64,000 bases of DNA from Candidatus Curtissbacteria bacterium (GCA_030647775.1 JAUSJC010000010.1:372001-436000); one strand, 5' to 3'; shown: positions 8,771 through 17,935, counted from the first letter of the stretch. Numbers and translations are program-made. Notes: a model not told the origin generated them from the letters alone.

Positions 8771-9553
8771 TTAAATGACATCGGCAAATATACTTTCCTT
8801 ACTTTTAAAAAACCAGTAGCCCAAAAAGAAGACCGCTAGGGAAACAACAAGTGAAAACACTGTTAAATTCAAATCCGGCATTTTACCTAAAACCGTTACA
8901 TCCCGAAAACCTTGAATAAGTCCGACAAGCGGGTTTAGAGAAATTAAAACGCGGTACTTTTCAGGAATTTGCCCAAAGGAATAAATTACAGGTGTTAGAT
9001 AAAGCCAAACCTGAAGCACAAGCGGTACCACGAATCGGATATCCCTAAAAAGCACGTTAATAGCCGAAAGAAAAAAAGAAATACCTATTGCAAAAAGTAA
9101 CGTTGCAGGTATTAAAATAAAAACGAAGAGGATATTCAAAGTTATCGGGATTTTATAAATAAACATCATCAGGATAAATATCAAAGATGCCATGAGAAAA
9201 TCAAAAAAAGCTGCTCCTATGGCCGAAAGCGGCAGCACTTCCTTAGGGAAATAAATTTTAGTAACCAGGCCGCTGTTATTAACGACAGAAAGTGCCCCGA
9301 AAGAAACCGCAGTGGAGAAGAAAGTCCAAGGCAAAAGAGCGCTATAGGCAAAAATCGGGTAAGGGATATTTTCTGAATGAACTTTCAAAAAAAGACCGAA
9401 AATTACAGTAAATATTATAGTAAGCGCAGCCGGTTGTAATATTGCCCAGGCAACTCCTAGAATTGTTTGTTTATAACGGATCTTAATTTCCTTTAATGTA
9501 AAAACCCAAAGGAGTTCACGAAATTTCCAAAGTTCCAAAAACCACTTTTTCAT
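8771..9553 (-). CDS. ABC-2 type transporter permease, polysaccharide export (Wzm/TagG type)
   Basis: A 260-residue protein with six hydrophobic segments. The N-terminus FRELLWVFTLKEIKIRYKQT is the cytoplasmic amphipathic region conserved in Wzm/TagG permeases, and LGVAWAILQPAALTIIFTVIFG is the first membrane helix. A conserved loop (YLTPVIYSFGQIPEKYR, LNPLVGLIQGFRD) matches the ABC-2 family. Its start overlaps the stop of the aminotransferase gene by 4 nt, and the partner ATPase follows 21 nt downstream. It forms the membrane channel of a glycan exporter. Confidence 0.9.
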   Translation of the reverse strand: MKKWFLELWKFRELLWVFTLKEIKIRYKQTILGVAWAILQPAALTIIFTVIFGLFLKVHSENIPYPIFAYSALLPWTFFSTAVSFGALSVVNNSGLVTKIYFPKEVLPLSAIGAAFFDFLMASLIFILMMFIYKIPITLNILFVFILIPATLLFAIGISFFLSAINVLFRDIRFVVPLVLQVWLYLTPVIYSFGQIPEKYRVLISLNPLVGLIQGFRDVTVLGKMPDLNLTVFSLVVSLAVFFLGYWFFKSKESIFADVI

Positions 9554-10644
9554 ACTGTCTTAAAAAATTCTTTTATGCTTTTGATAATATAATCGCAATC
9601 GCCGTCGCTAAGCGATGGGTAGAGCGGGATAGACAGCACCTGCCCACTCAATTTATCCGTCACCGGAGTTTTAAATTTTGGAAATTCCATAAACGCCTTT
9701 TGGCTGTAAACCGCATAAGGGTAATAAATATCCGTGGTAATATCTTTCTTTAGTAAAAATTCCTTTAAACGGTCTCTCAAAGGAGTCAGTACTACAAATT
9801 GGTGCCAGCAGGAGAAAGCGCCAGTCAATACTTCTTGAAACTTAAGCGGCAAATTACCCAGCTCCCGGACGTATTTTCCCGCCAGACCCGCCCTTTTTCT
9901 ATTATCTTCTTTAAGATACGCTAATTTCTCTTCAAGTATCGCCGCCTGCATTTCATCGAGCCTGCTGTTAATTCCCGCGTATTCATGCCAAAATCTTTTC
10001 GTTTGTCCGCCGTGCCTAAGTACCCTGATCATCTCGGCAGTCTCTCCGCTAGCGGTTGTTACCATACCGCCGTCACCCATACCCCCAAGATTCTTTGTTG
10101 GATAGAAACTAAAAGCAGCAGCATCCCCAAAAGTTCCGGTCATTTTTGAACCGATGCTCGCTCCAACCGCCTGACAGGCGTCTTCAATAACGACAAGGTT
10201 ATTCTTTTTCGCAAACTCTAAAATAACATCCATGTTGCAGGGGTTGCCATATATATGAACCGGCATAATTGCCTTAATATGGCTATCCAATTTACCCTCG
10301 ATACTTTTAACGTCCAATGTCCATGTTTCGGGATCAATATCGCAAAAAACCGGCATAGCCCCTTCCTCTAAAATGGCAATTGCGGTAAATGGTGAGGTAA
10401 AACCGACTGTCAAAACCATGTCGCCGGCTCCTACTCCCAAAGCCCTAAGGCAAAGCCGCAGTGCATCTGTTCCGCTTCCAACTCCAACCGCGTCTTCGGC
10501 TCCGATAAAACCTGTGAACTTTTTCTCAAAGCTTTTCAGCCTCTCGCCCAAGATATAATTTTTTGAATCGATGACATCACATACGGTAGCCTTAATTTTT
10601 GCCGTTAATTTTTTATCAGTCGATAAATCTACAAGTGGGATCAT
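9550..10644 (-). CDS. DegT/DnrJ/EryC1/StrS-family PLP aminotransferase
   Basis: A 364-residue PLP enzyme that aminates a keto-sugar nucleotide. The expected landmarks are present: GSGTDALRLCLRALG for phosphate binding, PVHIYGNPCNMD, the IEDACQAVGA segment with the PLP-N1 Asp, and SFYPTKNLGGMGDGG with the Schiff-base Lys. It lies between an SDR epimerase (10645, abutting) and the ABC permease (9553, 4-nt overlap) in one operon, which suggests an amino-deoxysugar for the exported glycan. Sugar and position are not determinable. It is distinct from the WecE-like paralogue at 19369. Confidence 0.9.
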   Translation of the reverse strand: MIPLVDLSTDKKLTAKIKATVCDVIDSKNYILGERLKSFEKKFTGFIGAEDAVGVGSGTDALRLCLRALGVGAGDMVLTVGFTSPFTAIAILEEGAMPVFCDIDPETWTLDVKSIEGKLDSHIKAIMPVHIYGNPCNMDVILEFAKKNNLVVIEDACQAVGASIGSKMTGTFGDAAAFSFYPTKNLGGMGDGGMVTTASGETAEMIRVLRHGGQTKRFWHEYAGINSRLDEMQAAILEEKLAYLKEDNRKRAGLAGKYVRELGNLPLKFQEVLTGAFSCWHQFVVLTPLRDRLKEFLLKKDITTDIYYPYAVYSQKAFMEFPKFKTPVTDKLSGQVLSIPLYPSLSDGDCDYIIKSIKEFFKTV

Positions 10645-11628
10645 TTACCAGTAATATTTTTTATATCTCTTATAATAGCCGAAGGTTTTTTTGATGGCTT
10701 CATCAATTGACGTTTTTGGTTCCCATCCTAAATCTTTCGTTATTTTCTTATAGTCGGCGATATAATCACCAACTTCGATATTCTTTCTGTCTTTTGGAAA
10801 ATCAATATTTCGGGTATTGCCGCGCCCCAAGATATTAATTGCCTTTTTGCTAAATTCCAAAAGGGAAAGCGCGCTCCCGCCCAAATTATACACTTGGCCG
10901 TTTGCGTTTTTAGAAGCCCCCGCCAAAATCAGAGCGCGAACGACGTCATCGATATAATTAATATCCCTGATTTGCCCTCCGCCACCCATGAGTTTTATTG
11001 TTTCGCCATCTATAATTTGTCTTAAGAACCAATTCAAAACCCCCTGCTTTGAATGCTTCATCTGGTGCCGTGGCCCAAAGGTATTTGTCATCCTGAGTGA
11101 AACCGCTCCTATTCCGTACACCTTGTCATACATCAGATGGTATTTTTCTCCGGCTATCGCGTTAACGCCGTTAATATCTGTCGGTTCCAGCGGATGGTTT
11201 TCGTCAACCGGTAGATACTTTGCCTTCCCATATTGGTTCCTTGTTCCCGCATAAATAATTTTCACCCCTCTGTTTAATTTCTTACAAGCTTCAAGCAGCT
11301 GGAGTTGCGCGCGGCAGTTAATATCGAGGTCCGAAAATGGGTTTTCCATACTGTCGATATGGGAAAGGGTTCCGGCAAGGTTAAAAATAATGTCTTTGCC
11401 GCGGACTGCCTTAGCAATTTTCCCTTCGTCCCTTAAATCGCCGATTGTTACTTTAACATCTTTTTTAACCGGTTCAATGTTAAATTTATTGCCCCCCATA
11501 TCAGGTATCAGAGCATCAAAAATTTCAACATCCGCCCCAAGTTTTACAAGTCTAATGGCAAGATTACTGCCGATGAATCCCAGCCCGCCCGTTACAAGTG
11601 TCCTTTTGTCTGTGTAAAGGTTAGTCAT
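10645..11628 (-). CDS. Extended SDR NAD-dependent sugar epimerase/dehydratase with altered Y-x3-K site
   Basis: A 327-residue SDR. The dinucleotide motif VTGGLGFIGSN is at residues 12-22, NLAGTLSH is the expected mid-region motif, and LRMTNTFGPRH follows. At the catalytic position the sequence is NGVNAIAGEKY, so the usual Tyr and Lys of YxxxK are Asn153 and Ala157. An Asn-Gly-x-Asn form at this place is, as far as I recall, seen in a subset of sugar epimerases, usually with the Lys kept; its loss here is odd. It may be a divergent enzyme with relocated catalytic residues, or it may be impaired. It sits within the 13284-6153 operon and overlaps the GT2 gene by 8 nt. Confidence 0.83.
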   Translation of the reverse strand: MTNLYTDKRTLVTGGLGFIGSNLAIRLVKLGADVEIFDALIPDMGGNKFNIEPVKKDVKVTIGDLRDEGKIAKAVRGKDIIFNLAGTLSHIDSMENPFSDLDINCRAQLQLLEACKKLNRGVKIIYAGTRNQYGKAKYLPVDENHPLEPTDINGVNAIAGEKYHLMYDKVYGIGAVSLRMTNTFGPRHQMKHSKQGVLNWFLRQIIDGETIKLMGGGGQIRDINYIDDVVRALILAGASKNANGQVYNLGGSALSLLEFSKKAINILGRGNTRNIDFPKDRKNIEVGDYIADYKKITKDLGWEPKTSIDEAIKKTFGYYKRYKKYYW

Positions 11629-12352
11629 ATTGCTTTAAGATTATTAATTTCCACCACAGCACAGTTTGCTCCGCTAAAGTTTTAGAAACGCGTCTTATAT
11701 TGAAAAACTGTGATTGCCCGTGAAGTCGCGGAAAATGGTGTACGCCAATTTCCGAAAACCTGGCACCCTTCTTTTGCAATTTTTTAACAAGCTCCACGCA
11801 AATCACACCGCTATCATAATGCAGCGTAATCCCATCCATCGCCTTTTTCCTGATTAGTCTAAAGTCGCAGTCGATGTCCTTTACTTTAATATTAAAAACT
11901 ATTCTTGAAAAGTGATGATAAAGAGTTCCGATAATCATTCTGTAAAACGGGTCATGCCGCTTTAGCTTGTATCCCTGAACAACATCAATACCATCGGCTA
12001 TTCTTGGAAGTAGCTTTTCAATCTCTCTTACATCATATTGCCCGTCACCGTCCGTATAAAACACTAGCTCTTTTGTCGCATTTCTGAAACCGGATTTCAA
12101 GGCGCCGCCATAACCGCGGTTCTTTTCATGAAAGACAATCTTCAGTTTTGGATTATTTTTCGCCAAAGCTTTAAGGATTTTGCGGCTATTGTCGCTGGAA
12201 CCATCGTCAACAACAATCACTTCCCAGTCTTCGGCAATCCTTCTCAAAACCGCGCTGGCATCGTTAACCAATTTAGCAATTGAGCCCTCGTCGTTATAGC
12301 AGGGGAAAAATACCGAAATCGAAGGTTTTGCTGTTAGTTTTTTTGTAGCCAT
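11621..12352 (-). CDS. GT2 glycosyltransferase, polyprenyl-phosphate sugar synthase-like
   Basis: About 243 residues from ATG 12352 (MATKKLTAK), preferred over an upstream ATG at 12400 because it overlaps the preceding epimerase stop by only 19 nt. The GT2 fold is shown by SVFFPCYNDEGSI, VVDDGSSDNS, KNRGYGGALKSGF and the DxD-like TDGDGQYD. IDCDFRLIRKKAM matches the DPM1/ArnC-like group that makes polyprenyl-phosphate sugars on the cytoplasmic face. No C-terminal membrane helices are obvious. It would supply the lipid-linked donor used by GT-C enzymes such as the one at 6153. Sugar unknown. Confidence 0.83.
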   Translation of the reverse strand: MATKKLTAKPSISVFFPCYNDEGSIAKLVNDASAVLRRIAEDWEVIVVDDGSSDNSRKILKALAKNNPKLKIVFHEKNRGYGGALKSGFRNATKELVFYTDGDGQYDVREIEKLLPRIADGIDVVQGYKLKRHDPFYRMIIGTLYHHFSRIVFNIKVKDIDCDFRLIRKKAMDGITLHYDSGVICVELVKKLQKKGARFSEIGVHHFPRLHGQSQFFNIRRVSKTLAEQTVLWWKLIILKQYD

Positions 12353-13284
12353 TTGATATATCGTTCCAGTCCTTCGTCCAAATCGGTTTGCGGTTGCCAT
12401 CCAAGTAGTTTTTTCGCTTTTTCAATATTCGCCCATGTTTTTTGCGCATCACCGACCCGCGTCTCAACAGACTTTATATTTGCTTTTTTACCGGTTATCT
12501 TTTCAATTTTTGCAATAAAACTGCTTAGATTGATTGGATTACTATTGCCGAGATTGATAATTTCAAACCCTAAACCGCTTTCAAGCGCTTTTAGTATTCC
12601 ATCAACAATATCGCCGACATAAGTATAATCCCGCATGCTCCCGCCGTCACCAAAGCGGCTAATCGGCTGATCTTCCAAGATAGCATTGGTAAAAAGAGTT
12701 GGTGCCATGTCGGGCCTGCCCCGCTCTCCGTAAACCGTAAAGAACCTTAAGCAAACAACTTTCAAACCGAAATTTTGGTGAAAACTTTCGGCAAAAAACT
12801 CCGCCGCACGCTTTGTTGCCCCATATGGCGAGATAATATTTTGGCAAAGATCATCTTCTTTAAACGGAATCTTGGGTGAATTGCCATATACCGAAGATGA
12901 GGATCCAAAAATAAACATTTTGACGCCGAAGTCTGAAGCGAGTTTTAAAAGGTTAAGTGTGCCATCAACATTTACTTTTGTGTAAAACAAAGGGTCGGCA
13001 ATCGAAGGCCGCACCCCAGCTCTTGCGGCCAGATGTACAATTTTATCCGGCTTTTCTTTTTTAAAGATATCAGACACCTTTGGAAAATTAAGGATATCTT
13101 CCCTGTATAATTTGAAATTGGTGCTCGCGAGTACCTTACTTATATTACCTTCCTTAATTCTCGGATCGTAATAATCGTTAAAATTGTCAACCCCAATAAC
13201 CTCGTAACCTTCATCAAGTAAACGATCAGTCAAATTTGAACCAATAAACCCCGCACACCCCGTAACTAAGATTTTTGAAGCCAT
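12334..13284 (-). CDS. UDP-glucuronate 4-epimerase-like SDR
   Basis: About 316 residues from ATG 13284 (MASKILVTGCAGFIGSN). That start lies 6 nt after a TATAGT box; a start at 13311 would place the box inside the coding region. Landmarks: GVDNFNDYYDP, LAARAGVRPS, the YGATK catalytic Y-x3-K, and GRPDMA, the signature that separates UDP-glucuronate/UDP-GlcNAc 4-epimerases from plain GalE. It interconverts gluco and galacto configurations of a UDP-sugar or UDP-uronate at C4. It is the first gene of the seven-gene minus-strand operon that leads into the ABC exporter. Confidence 0.85.
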   Translation of the reverse strand: MASKILVTGCAGFIGSNLTDRLLDEGYEVIGVDNFNDYYDPRIKEGNISKVLASTNFKLYREDILNFPKVSDIFKKEKPDKIVHLAARAGVRPSIADPLFYTKVNVDGTLNLLKLASDFGVKMFIFGSSSSVYGNSPKIPFKEDDLCQNIISPYGATKRAAEFFAESFHQNFGLKVVCLRFFTVYGERGRPDMAPTLFTNAILEDQPISRFGDGGSMRDYTYVGDIVDGILKALESGLGFEIINLGNSNPINLSSFIAKIEKITGKKANIKSVETRVGDAQKTWANIEKAKKLLGWQPQTDLDEGLERYIKWLQKN

Positions 13285-13290
13285 TGGTTT

Positions 13291-13296
13291 ACTATA
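13291..13296 (-). promoter_or_regulatory. -10 box of the 13284-6153 operon
   Basis: TATAGT on the minus strand lies 6 nt before ATG 13284, with no Shine-Dalgarno between. The -35 is not obvious. This suggests a leaderless transcript and decides the start of the epimerase. Confidence 0.4.
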
Positions 13297-13349
13297 CCCA
13301 AAATAATTCAATTTGCATCTATTAAAAGTATTTTGGGTACATAATTGGT

Positions 13350-13411
13350 TAACGAGAGTTGCCAGCTCGTATCGATACGCGAAGCGTTTCGGGCGGGCAA
13401 ACTCGAGTTAA
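13350..13411. repeat. Imperfect palindromic intergenic element
   Basis: The sequence from about 13350 (AACGAGAGTTGCC) pairs imperfectly with GGGCAAACTCGAGTT ending at about 13411. Inner small palindromes are GTATCGATAC and CGAA-GCG-TTTCG. It sits in the 116-bp spacer between the epimerase start and the stop of the SGNH gene. It may be a terminator for the SGNH gene or a dispersed palindrome. Confidence 0.4.
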
Positions 13412-13427
13412 ACAAGTATATTTTAGC

Positions 13428-14765
13428 TTAATACTGCTTACTTTTAAACAAGTCTCGAAAAAATGTGTTCTCTCCTAGATACGTTACAATAATTTCTCCG
13501 GCCAGTTTATGCCCCGATTCGCGCCAGTGACCATCATATTTAAAGTATAAAGGGAAGATATTGCTGGCTTTAAATCCGGGTAACAAATTAATAACAGGCG
13601 TATTAATATCTTCGAGTCTTCTGGCTAGTTCGTCCTCGAATGGTGGTCTTGTGTCCGCTAGATGATTGTCAAACCCCAAAGCTTTTCTCCCCGGCCATTC
13701 TTGGTCGGAGACCTGCATTGCATCCGGTATCGCCATAACCACAAAGGGAATTTTGCTTTGGTCCAAAAGCGATTTCATCATGGCAATGTGTTTTACGGGT
13801 AGCTCCCAAAGTTTTGAATAGCTTTCGTCACTTAATTTACTGCCCCTTTCAATCGCCAGTATATCGCGGTCAATATCTCCTTCGTTTACGCTGTCCTGCT
13901 GCACCGGCATACTTCTTTTCTTAACGAAATCAACAATTGTCTTATAAGTTCTTAAATTTGAGCTAAGCCATGTTTTAATTTGGTAAGAGATGCCGGGCAG
14001 GTAAATTTTTTGCTGTGGCCAATTACCGGGAGATTTATTGATTTTGCTAAAGTCGAATTTAGCTTCTCCCTTACTTACTAATTCTTCGATTTTTCGCGCG
14101 TTGAGGTTGGGATATGAAAGTTTTAGCTCGGAAAATCTTTGCCTATCATCCCAAAAATCGGTCTGGTTGAATGCCAAAATTACGAGATCCGGGTTAAACG
14201 CGAGACCCTTTTCCTTGAGGTATAAATACTCTAAAAGCGGCGAATATCCGAGCACTCCGGCGCCGGTAACCTCAACCTTCTTTGAAAAATCTTGGGAATT
14301 TAATTCTTTTTCCAGGATTTTGGGGAAAGAATTCTCAAACTCAACACCATAACCCTGCACGAAGGAATCACCAAGTACCAAGACCCGAAAAGTGTCAGCC
14401 GGTTTTTTGGAACTTATATCATCGCCTCGAAGCCCAACGCCGTTAATCTTATAGATGATGTCCCACTCATCGGTCTTCGAGCGGCAAATACTATTTTGAA
14501 CCATTACGTGGTGAAAATTTTCATCCAGGCTTTGGCAGGGGGAAAGGTCATAAATTTTCTTCTCGAAAACTCTTAAGCCAATTTCCAAAATAATTATGGC
14601 TGCGATTATTGCGGTAAACACAATACCTGCCCTGATTAGAAATCGCTGGATTCTTTTCTTTGGGAAGATTAAAATAGCCCTAACATGTTTAAAAACTCTA
14701 TTTTTATTGCTCTTTCCTATTTCCTTTTTACCTTTGGTTACATCGTCAGTAATGGTTTTTATCAT
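13428..14765 (-). CDS. Membrane-anchored SGNH/GDSL hydrolase-like protein (AlgX/AlgJ-like)
   Basis: A 445-residue paralogue of the proteins at 3681 and 16745. A basic N-terminal tail of about 45 residues precedes one membrane helix (around 46-66). The SGNH blocks are LVLGDSFVQGYG (Ser), the Gly-containing GAGVLGYSPLLEYLY, NQTDFWDD, and KYDGHWRESGH with the Asp-x-His pair. The D-x-H-W form suggests an extracytoplasmic glycan O-acyltransferase or esterase. The start region overlaps the divergent GT87-like gene by 81 bp. No good internal ATG exists before the membrane helix, so the long tail is probably real. Confidence 0.77.
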   Translation of the reverse strand: MIKTITDDVTKGKKEIGKSNKNRVFKHVRAILIFPKKRIQRFLIRAGIVFTAIIAAIIILEIGLRVFEKKIYDLSPCQSLDENFHHVMVQNSICRSKTDEWDIIYKINGVGLRGDDISSKKPADTFRVLVLGDSFVQGYGVEFENSFPKILEKELNSQDFSKKVEVTGAGVLGYSPLLEYLYLKEKGLAFNPDLVILAFNQTDFWDDRQRFSELKLSYPNLNARKIEELVSKGEAKFDFSKINKSPGNWPQQKIYLPGISYQIKTWLSSNLRTYKTIVDFVKKRSMPVQQDSVNEGDIDRDILAIERGSKLSDESYSKLWELPVKHIAMMKSLLDQSKIPFVVMAIPDAMQVSDQEWPGRKALGFDNHLADTRPPFEDELARRLEDINTPVINLLPGFKASNIFPLYFKYDGHWRESGHKLAGEIIVTYLGENTFFRDLFKSKQY

Positions 14766-16010
14766 GTCGGTGAATTAATTATTCTTTTACTCGTGACATC
14801 TGCAGTAACTGCCTTTTATTTCTACAAACAGATTTTGGCAAAGATCAGTATACCAAATGATAAAAACTCTTTGATTTTCTTAATAAAAATAATTTTGCTG
14901 GTCAATGTGGCGCTTGTGGGGGCTAAATTGGGGGATTCGGCACAAACAAACTGGATGATTTTTTCCATGGTAAACAGATTTTTAGCGGCTATTGCCTTGA
15001 TACTTGCGATGTCTTTTTTTATCCATAAGATTAAATATTTCGAGAGGTATCGTTTCCTAATCCTGTTGGCAATCGCAATATTTATTAGGATATTTGCTGT
15101 TCTTTCCGCTCCCAGCCCAACAATCGATGTATTTTACATACTAAGAGATGGTTCAAAGCTTCTCCTTCAGGGGGGAAATCCTTACGAGCTGTTTTATCCG
15201 GCACCATATGGAGTTTATATCCCAAATATCGTTTTTCATTACGGACCGCTGACTCCCTTTTTATTCTCGCCGTCTGTTTTTATGTTTAATGACCCAAGGC
15301 CAACCCTAATTTTGGCTGAAATAGGATCTGCCTTTTTAATTTATATGATTGCCAAAAAGCGTAATCTGGATGAAAACATTGCAATGCTACTGGTTCTTAT
15401 TTTTATGTTTCATCCCGTTTTTTCCTTTATGGTTGAACACTCTTGGCCGGACACCTTAATAACATTTTTATTCCTCTTGGCAATTTACTTTGTAAATCAA
15501 ACAAAAAGATCATTGGTTCCAGGATTTGCACTTGGTTCAATTCTTGCCATAAAAAGCGTTTATTTTCTACCGCTTTTTACCTTTTTAGTTAGCACAAAAA
15601 GCCGAATGTCCAATATTCTTATCATGTTTTCGATACCGGTTGTACTTTCCTTGCCGTTTTTGTATGCCGACCCAAAGCTTTTTTGGGAAAGAACTCAAAT
15701 TTATGTAACAAACCCTGAAAGACTTGCAACCGTGCTGGCGCCGACGAATATCTCACTAAGCATCTCGGCCGTGATACTCAAATATACCAAAATCGTTCTC
15801 CCAAGTTATATTGCGGCAATTCCGGCTTTTTTGATGGCAGCTCTCTTATTGGTTAAAAACCCAAAAATCTTTGCGTTCTCCCTGCTCTCGACCTTTTTGG
15901 TATTTATGTTTCTTTTTATGTTCGGCCCTTATGCGTTTCTTTATAACTTTGCAATGATGGGGAATATCTTGTTATTTTCTCTTTTATTTTTGATACCCGG
16001 GAGGGATTAA
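14685..16010 (+). CDS. GT87-like polytopic membrane glycosyltransferase (DUF2029-type)
   Basis: A 441-residue protein, hydrophobic almost throughout (about 11 helices). A loop near residues 142-180 carries IDVFYILRDG and GGNPYELFYPAPYG, resembling the GT87 polyprenol-phosphate-mannose mannosyltransferases (NPY followed by a Y-P-P-like stretch). The start follows TAAAAT (14670-14675) by 9 nt and overlaps the 5' end of the divergent SGNH gene. The next gene (16049) is a DPM1-like synthase that could make its polyprenyl-P-mannose donor, a coherent two-gene unit. Exact family assignment is moderate. Confidence 0.7.
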   Translation: MFKNSIFIALSYFLFTFGYIVSNGFYHVGELIILLLVTSAVTAFYFYKQILAKISIPNDKNSLIFLIKIILLVNVALVGAKLGDSAQTNWMIFSMVNRFLAAIALILAMSFFIHKIKYFERYRFLILLAIAIFIRIFAVLSAPSPTIDVFYILRDGSKLLLQGGNPYELFYPAPYGVYIPNIVFHYGPLTPFLFSPSVFMFNDPRPTLILAEIGSAFLIYMIAKKRNLDENIAMLLVLIFMFHPVFSFMVEHSWPDTLITFLFLLAIYFVNQTKRSLVPGFALGSILAIKSVYFLPLFTFLVSTKSRMSNILIMFSIPVVLSLPFLYADPKLFWERTQIYVTNPERLATVLAPTNISLSISAVILKYTKIVLPSYIAAIPAFLMAALLLVKNPKIFAFSLLSTFLVFMFLFMFGPYAFLYNFAMMGNILLFSLLFLIPGRD

Positions 16011-16048
16011 TTTTTTAGACGGTTTTTTGTTTGAGAGATACTTTTGAT

Positions 16049-16768
16049 ATGAAAACTCCACCAGGCCCAATTGCAATTGTAATCCCAACTTATAACGAGG
16101 CTTTAAATATCAAAAACCTTATTTCTGCCGTAAGAAAAGAGGTAAAGAGGAACGACAAAATAATTATTGTAGACGATAGCACCGGTGATAATACCGCCCA
16201 AATTGTCAAAAAAATCGCCAAAAGTGATAAGAATGTTTTTGCAATCGAGAGGAAAATTAAAAAGGGTCGGGGCTCTGCCATTTTCGAAGGTTTTCGCTTT
16301 GCCCAAAAATTCAAGCCCGCGTATTTTATCGAGATGGACGCGGATTTTTCCCACGACCCGCAAGCTATCCCCGAACTGTTGGCCCAAATAAAAAAAGGGA
16401 GTGATGTTGTTATTGGTTCGAGGTACCTTGCCCAGAGTAAAATTTTGAACTGGCCTCTCTCAAGAAAAATATTCAGTAGGTTCTCCAACCTGTATGCAAA
16501 GTTCCTGCTGGGAGTTCCTATTTCGGATTTTACAAACGGCTATAGAATTTATAACGCTAAATCGGTTAAATTTCTTCTTGGCGAAGATCTAAGGTCAACC
16601 GGCTATATCATGCTTTCCGAAACGGCGTATAAGCTCAAAAAAGCGAAGTTTAAATTTGCTGAAATTCCCATTACCTTTATAAACAGGAAAAGGGGTAAAT
16701 CCAATACTAACTTCTCAGAAATAAAGAATGCTTTTATAGGAATCTTAAGGATTCGTTTTACTAAATAA
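16049..16768 (+). CDS. Polyprenyl-phosphate mannose synthase-like GT2 (DPM1 type)
   Basis: About 239 residues from ATG 16049, chosen because the longer frame would start at a TTG lying over a GATACT -10-like box 6 nt upstream. Diagnostic DPM1 motifs: VIPTYNEALNI, IIVDDSTGDNT, the metal-binding EMDADFSHDP, VVIGSRY, and the C-terminal FVEIPITF-like segment (FAEIPITFINRKRGKS). It transfers a hexose from a nucleotide donor to a polyprenyl phosphate on the cytoplasmic side. No C-terminal membrane domain. It would feed the GT87-like enzyme just upstream and the GT39 enzymes of the locus. The 3' end overlaps the convergent gene by 24 bp. Confidence 0.88.
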   Translation: MKTPPGPIAIVIPTYNEALNIKNLISAVRKEVKRNDKIIIVDDSTGDNTAQIVKKIAKSDKNVFAIERKIKKGRGSAIFEGFRFAQKFKPAYFIEMDADFSHDPQAIPELLAQIKKGSDVVIGSRYLAQSKILNWPLSRKIFSRFSNLYAKFLLGVPISDFTNGYRIYNAKSVKFLLGEDLRSTGYIMLSETAYKLKKAKFKFAEIPITFINRKRGKSNTNFSEIKNAFIGILRIRFTK

Positions 16769-17935
16769 ATTTCGGTAGTCAGGTTTTTCCTTGAGGAAGT
16801 CAGCAATAATATGCGCGGCTAAATCATGACCAGCTGTTTTCCAGTGAGCATCATAGTCAAAATAAAGCTTGGAAGAATCAACGTCTTTGAATTTGTCTAG
16901 TAGATCGATAAAAGCGATATTTTTCGAAGTCAAAAATTCCTCCAGCTTTTTATTAACTCCGGTCGTTTCTCCCTCGGTGAGCTTTTCCCATCCGCAACAA
17001 AGGCTTTCGGCAGCTTGCTCTTTTGTCGGTATAATTAAAACCAAAAATTTCGTACCATTTTTATTGAGCAAATCGCCTGTTGCGCCAATTACCTTTCTCA
17101 CTTTTTGCCATTCGTTTTCATATTTAGGGAAACAGCTTTCAATGAAAATACATTCATCATAAATTGAAGTAGCCTCCTTTTCCGGGTCAAAATTGGAATT
17201 TTTATCAAACCCAGTGATTAATCTGTCAAAAAAAGACGATTTATAAGAATAAATTAACTGAAAAAGATGGGAGTTTCTTAGAATTGGAATTTGAAATCTC
17301 TTTCTCGGCTTAACAAATTGTAAATGTCCAAAGTTATCAACGGTTCGTAGTCTAGACTCAATTCTCTTTGGCAAACCGCCAGTGTCAACATCTACCCACT
17401 GAGTTTCAGCCAAGTCCGAAATATCATTCCATACAAAAAACCCCATCACTACCAAATCCGGTTTAAGAGCTAGACCCTTTTCTTTCAGAAACAAATAGTA
17501 ACTATCAGGAGAAAATCCTGATGCATACCCGCCATTAATAATCTCGACGTTTTCACCTTGATCTCGTAGAATATTTTCCAGAACTGCAGAGTAAGTTTGC
17601 TCGTCAGAAACACCATGTCCGAAGGTGAAAGAATCGCCAACGGTTAAAATTCTAAGAGTTTCAGCTGGTTTTTCCTTTTCAAGCTCTTTTCCTCTAAAAC
17701 CTTGGCTATTGATTCTAACCGAATGAGAAAATTCTTCCTGCCGAAAGTAGCAAGTTGTATCCTTCTTAAGTTCGAATGGCAAAAGATCACTTTTGGCAAA
17801 GCATGCAGGTGATTGGCCGATGTCGAAGTTCAATGTTTCTTGGGGATGAAACTTTGCTAAAACCATTTCGCCAGTCGCGATCGCCGCCATTATCGACAGA
17901 ATCGAAATTAATAAAAAACGCCACTGCCAACTCAT
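16745..17935 (-). CDS. Membrane-anchored SGNH/GDSL hydrolase-like protein (AlgX/AlgJ-like)
   Basis: A 396-residue protein, the third SGNH paralogue. One N-terminal helix (about 6-26) is followed by block I TVGDSFTFGHG (Ser), GYASGFSPDSYYLFLKEKG, a VVMGFFVWNDI block, and DYDAHWKTAGHDLA with the Asp-x-His pair. It is the last gene of the minus-strand operon from 21238, abutting the UDP-xylose synthase-like gene, which suggests acylation of a glycan containing that sugar. A loop around residues 255-275 holds three Cys (C263, C269 and one later) that could form disulfides outside the cell. Confidence 0.77.
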   Translation of the reverse strand: MSWQWRFLLISILSIMAAIATGEMVLAKFHPQETLNFDIGQSPACFAKSDLLPFELKKDTTCYFRQEEFSHSVRINSQGFRGKELEKEKPAETLRILTVGDSFTFGHGVSDEQTYSAVLENILRDQGENVEIINGGYASGFSPDSYYLFLKEKGLALKPDLVVMGFFVWNDISDLAETQWVDVDTGGLPKRIESRLRTVDNFGHLQFVKPRKRFQIPILRNSHLFQLIYSYKSSFFDRLITGFDKNSNFDPEKEATSIYDECIFIESCFPKYENEWQKVRKVIGATGDLLNKNGTKFLVLIIPTKEQAAESLCCGWEKLTEGETTGVNKKLEEFLTSKNIAFIDLLDKFKDVDSSKLYFDYDAHWKTAGHDLAAHIIADFLKEKPDYRNLFSKTNP

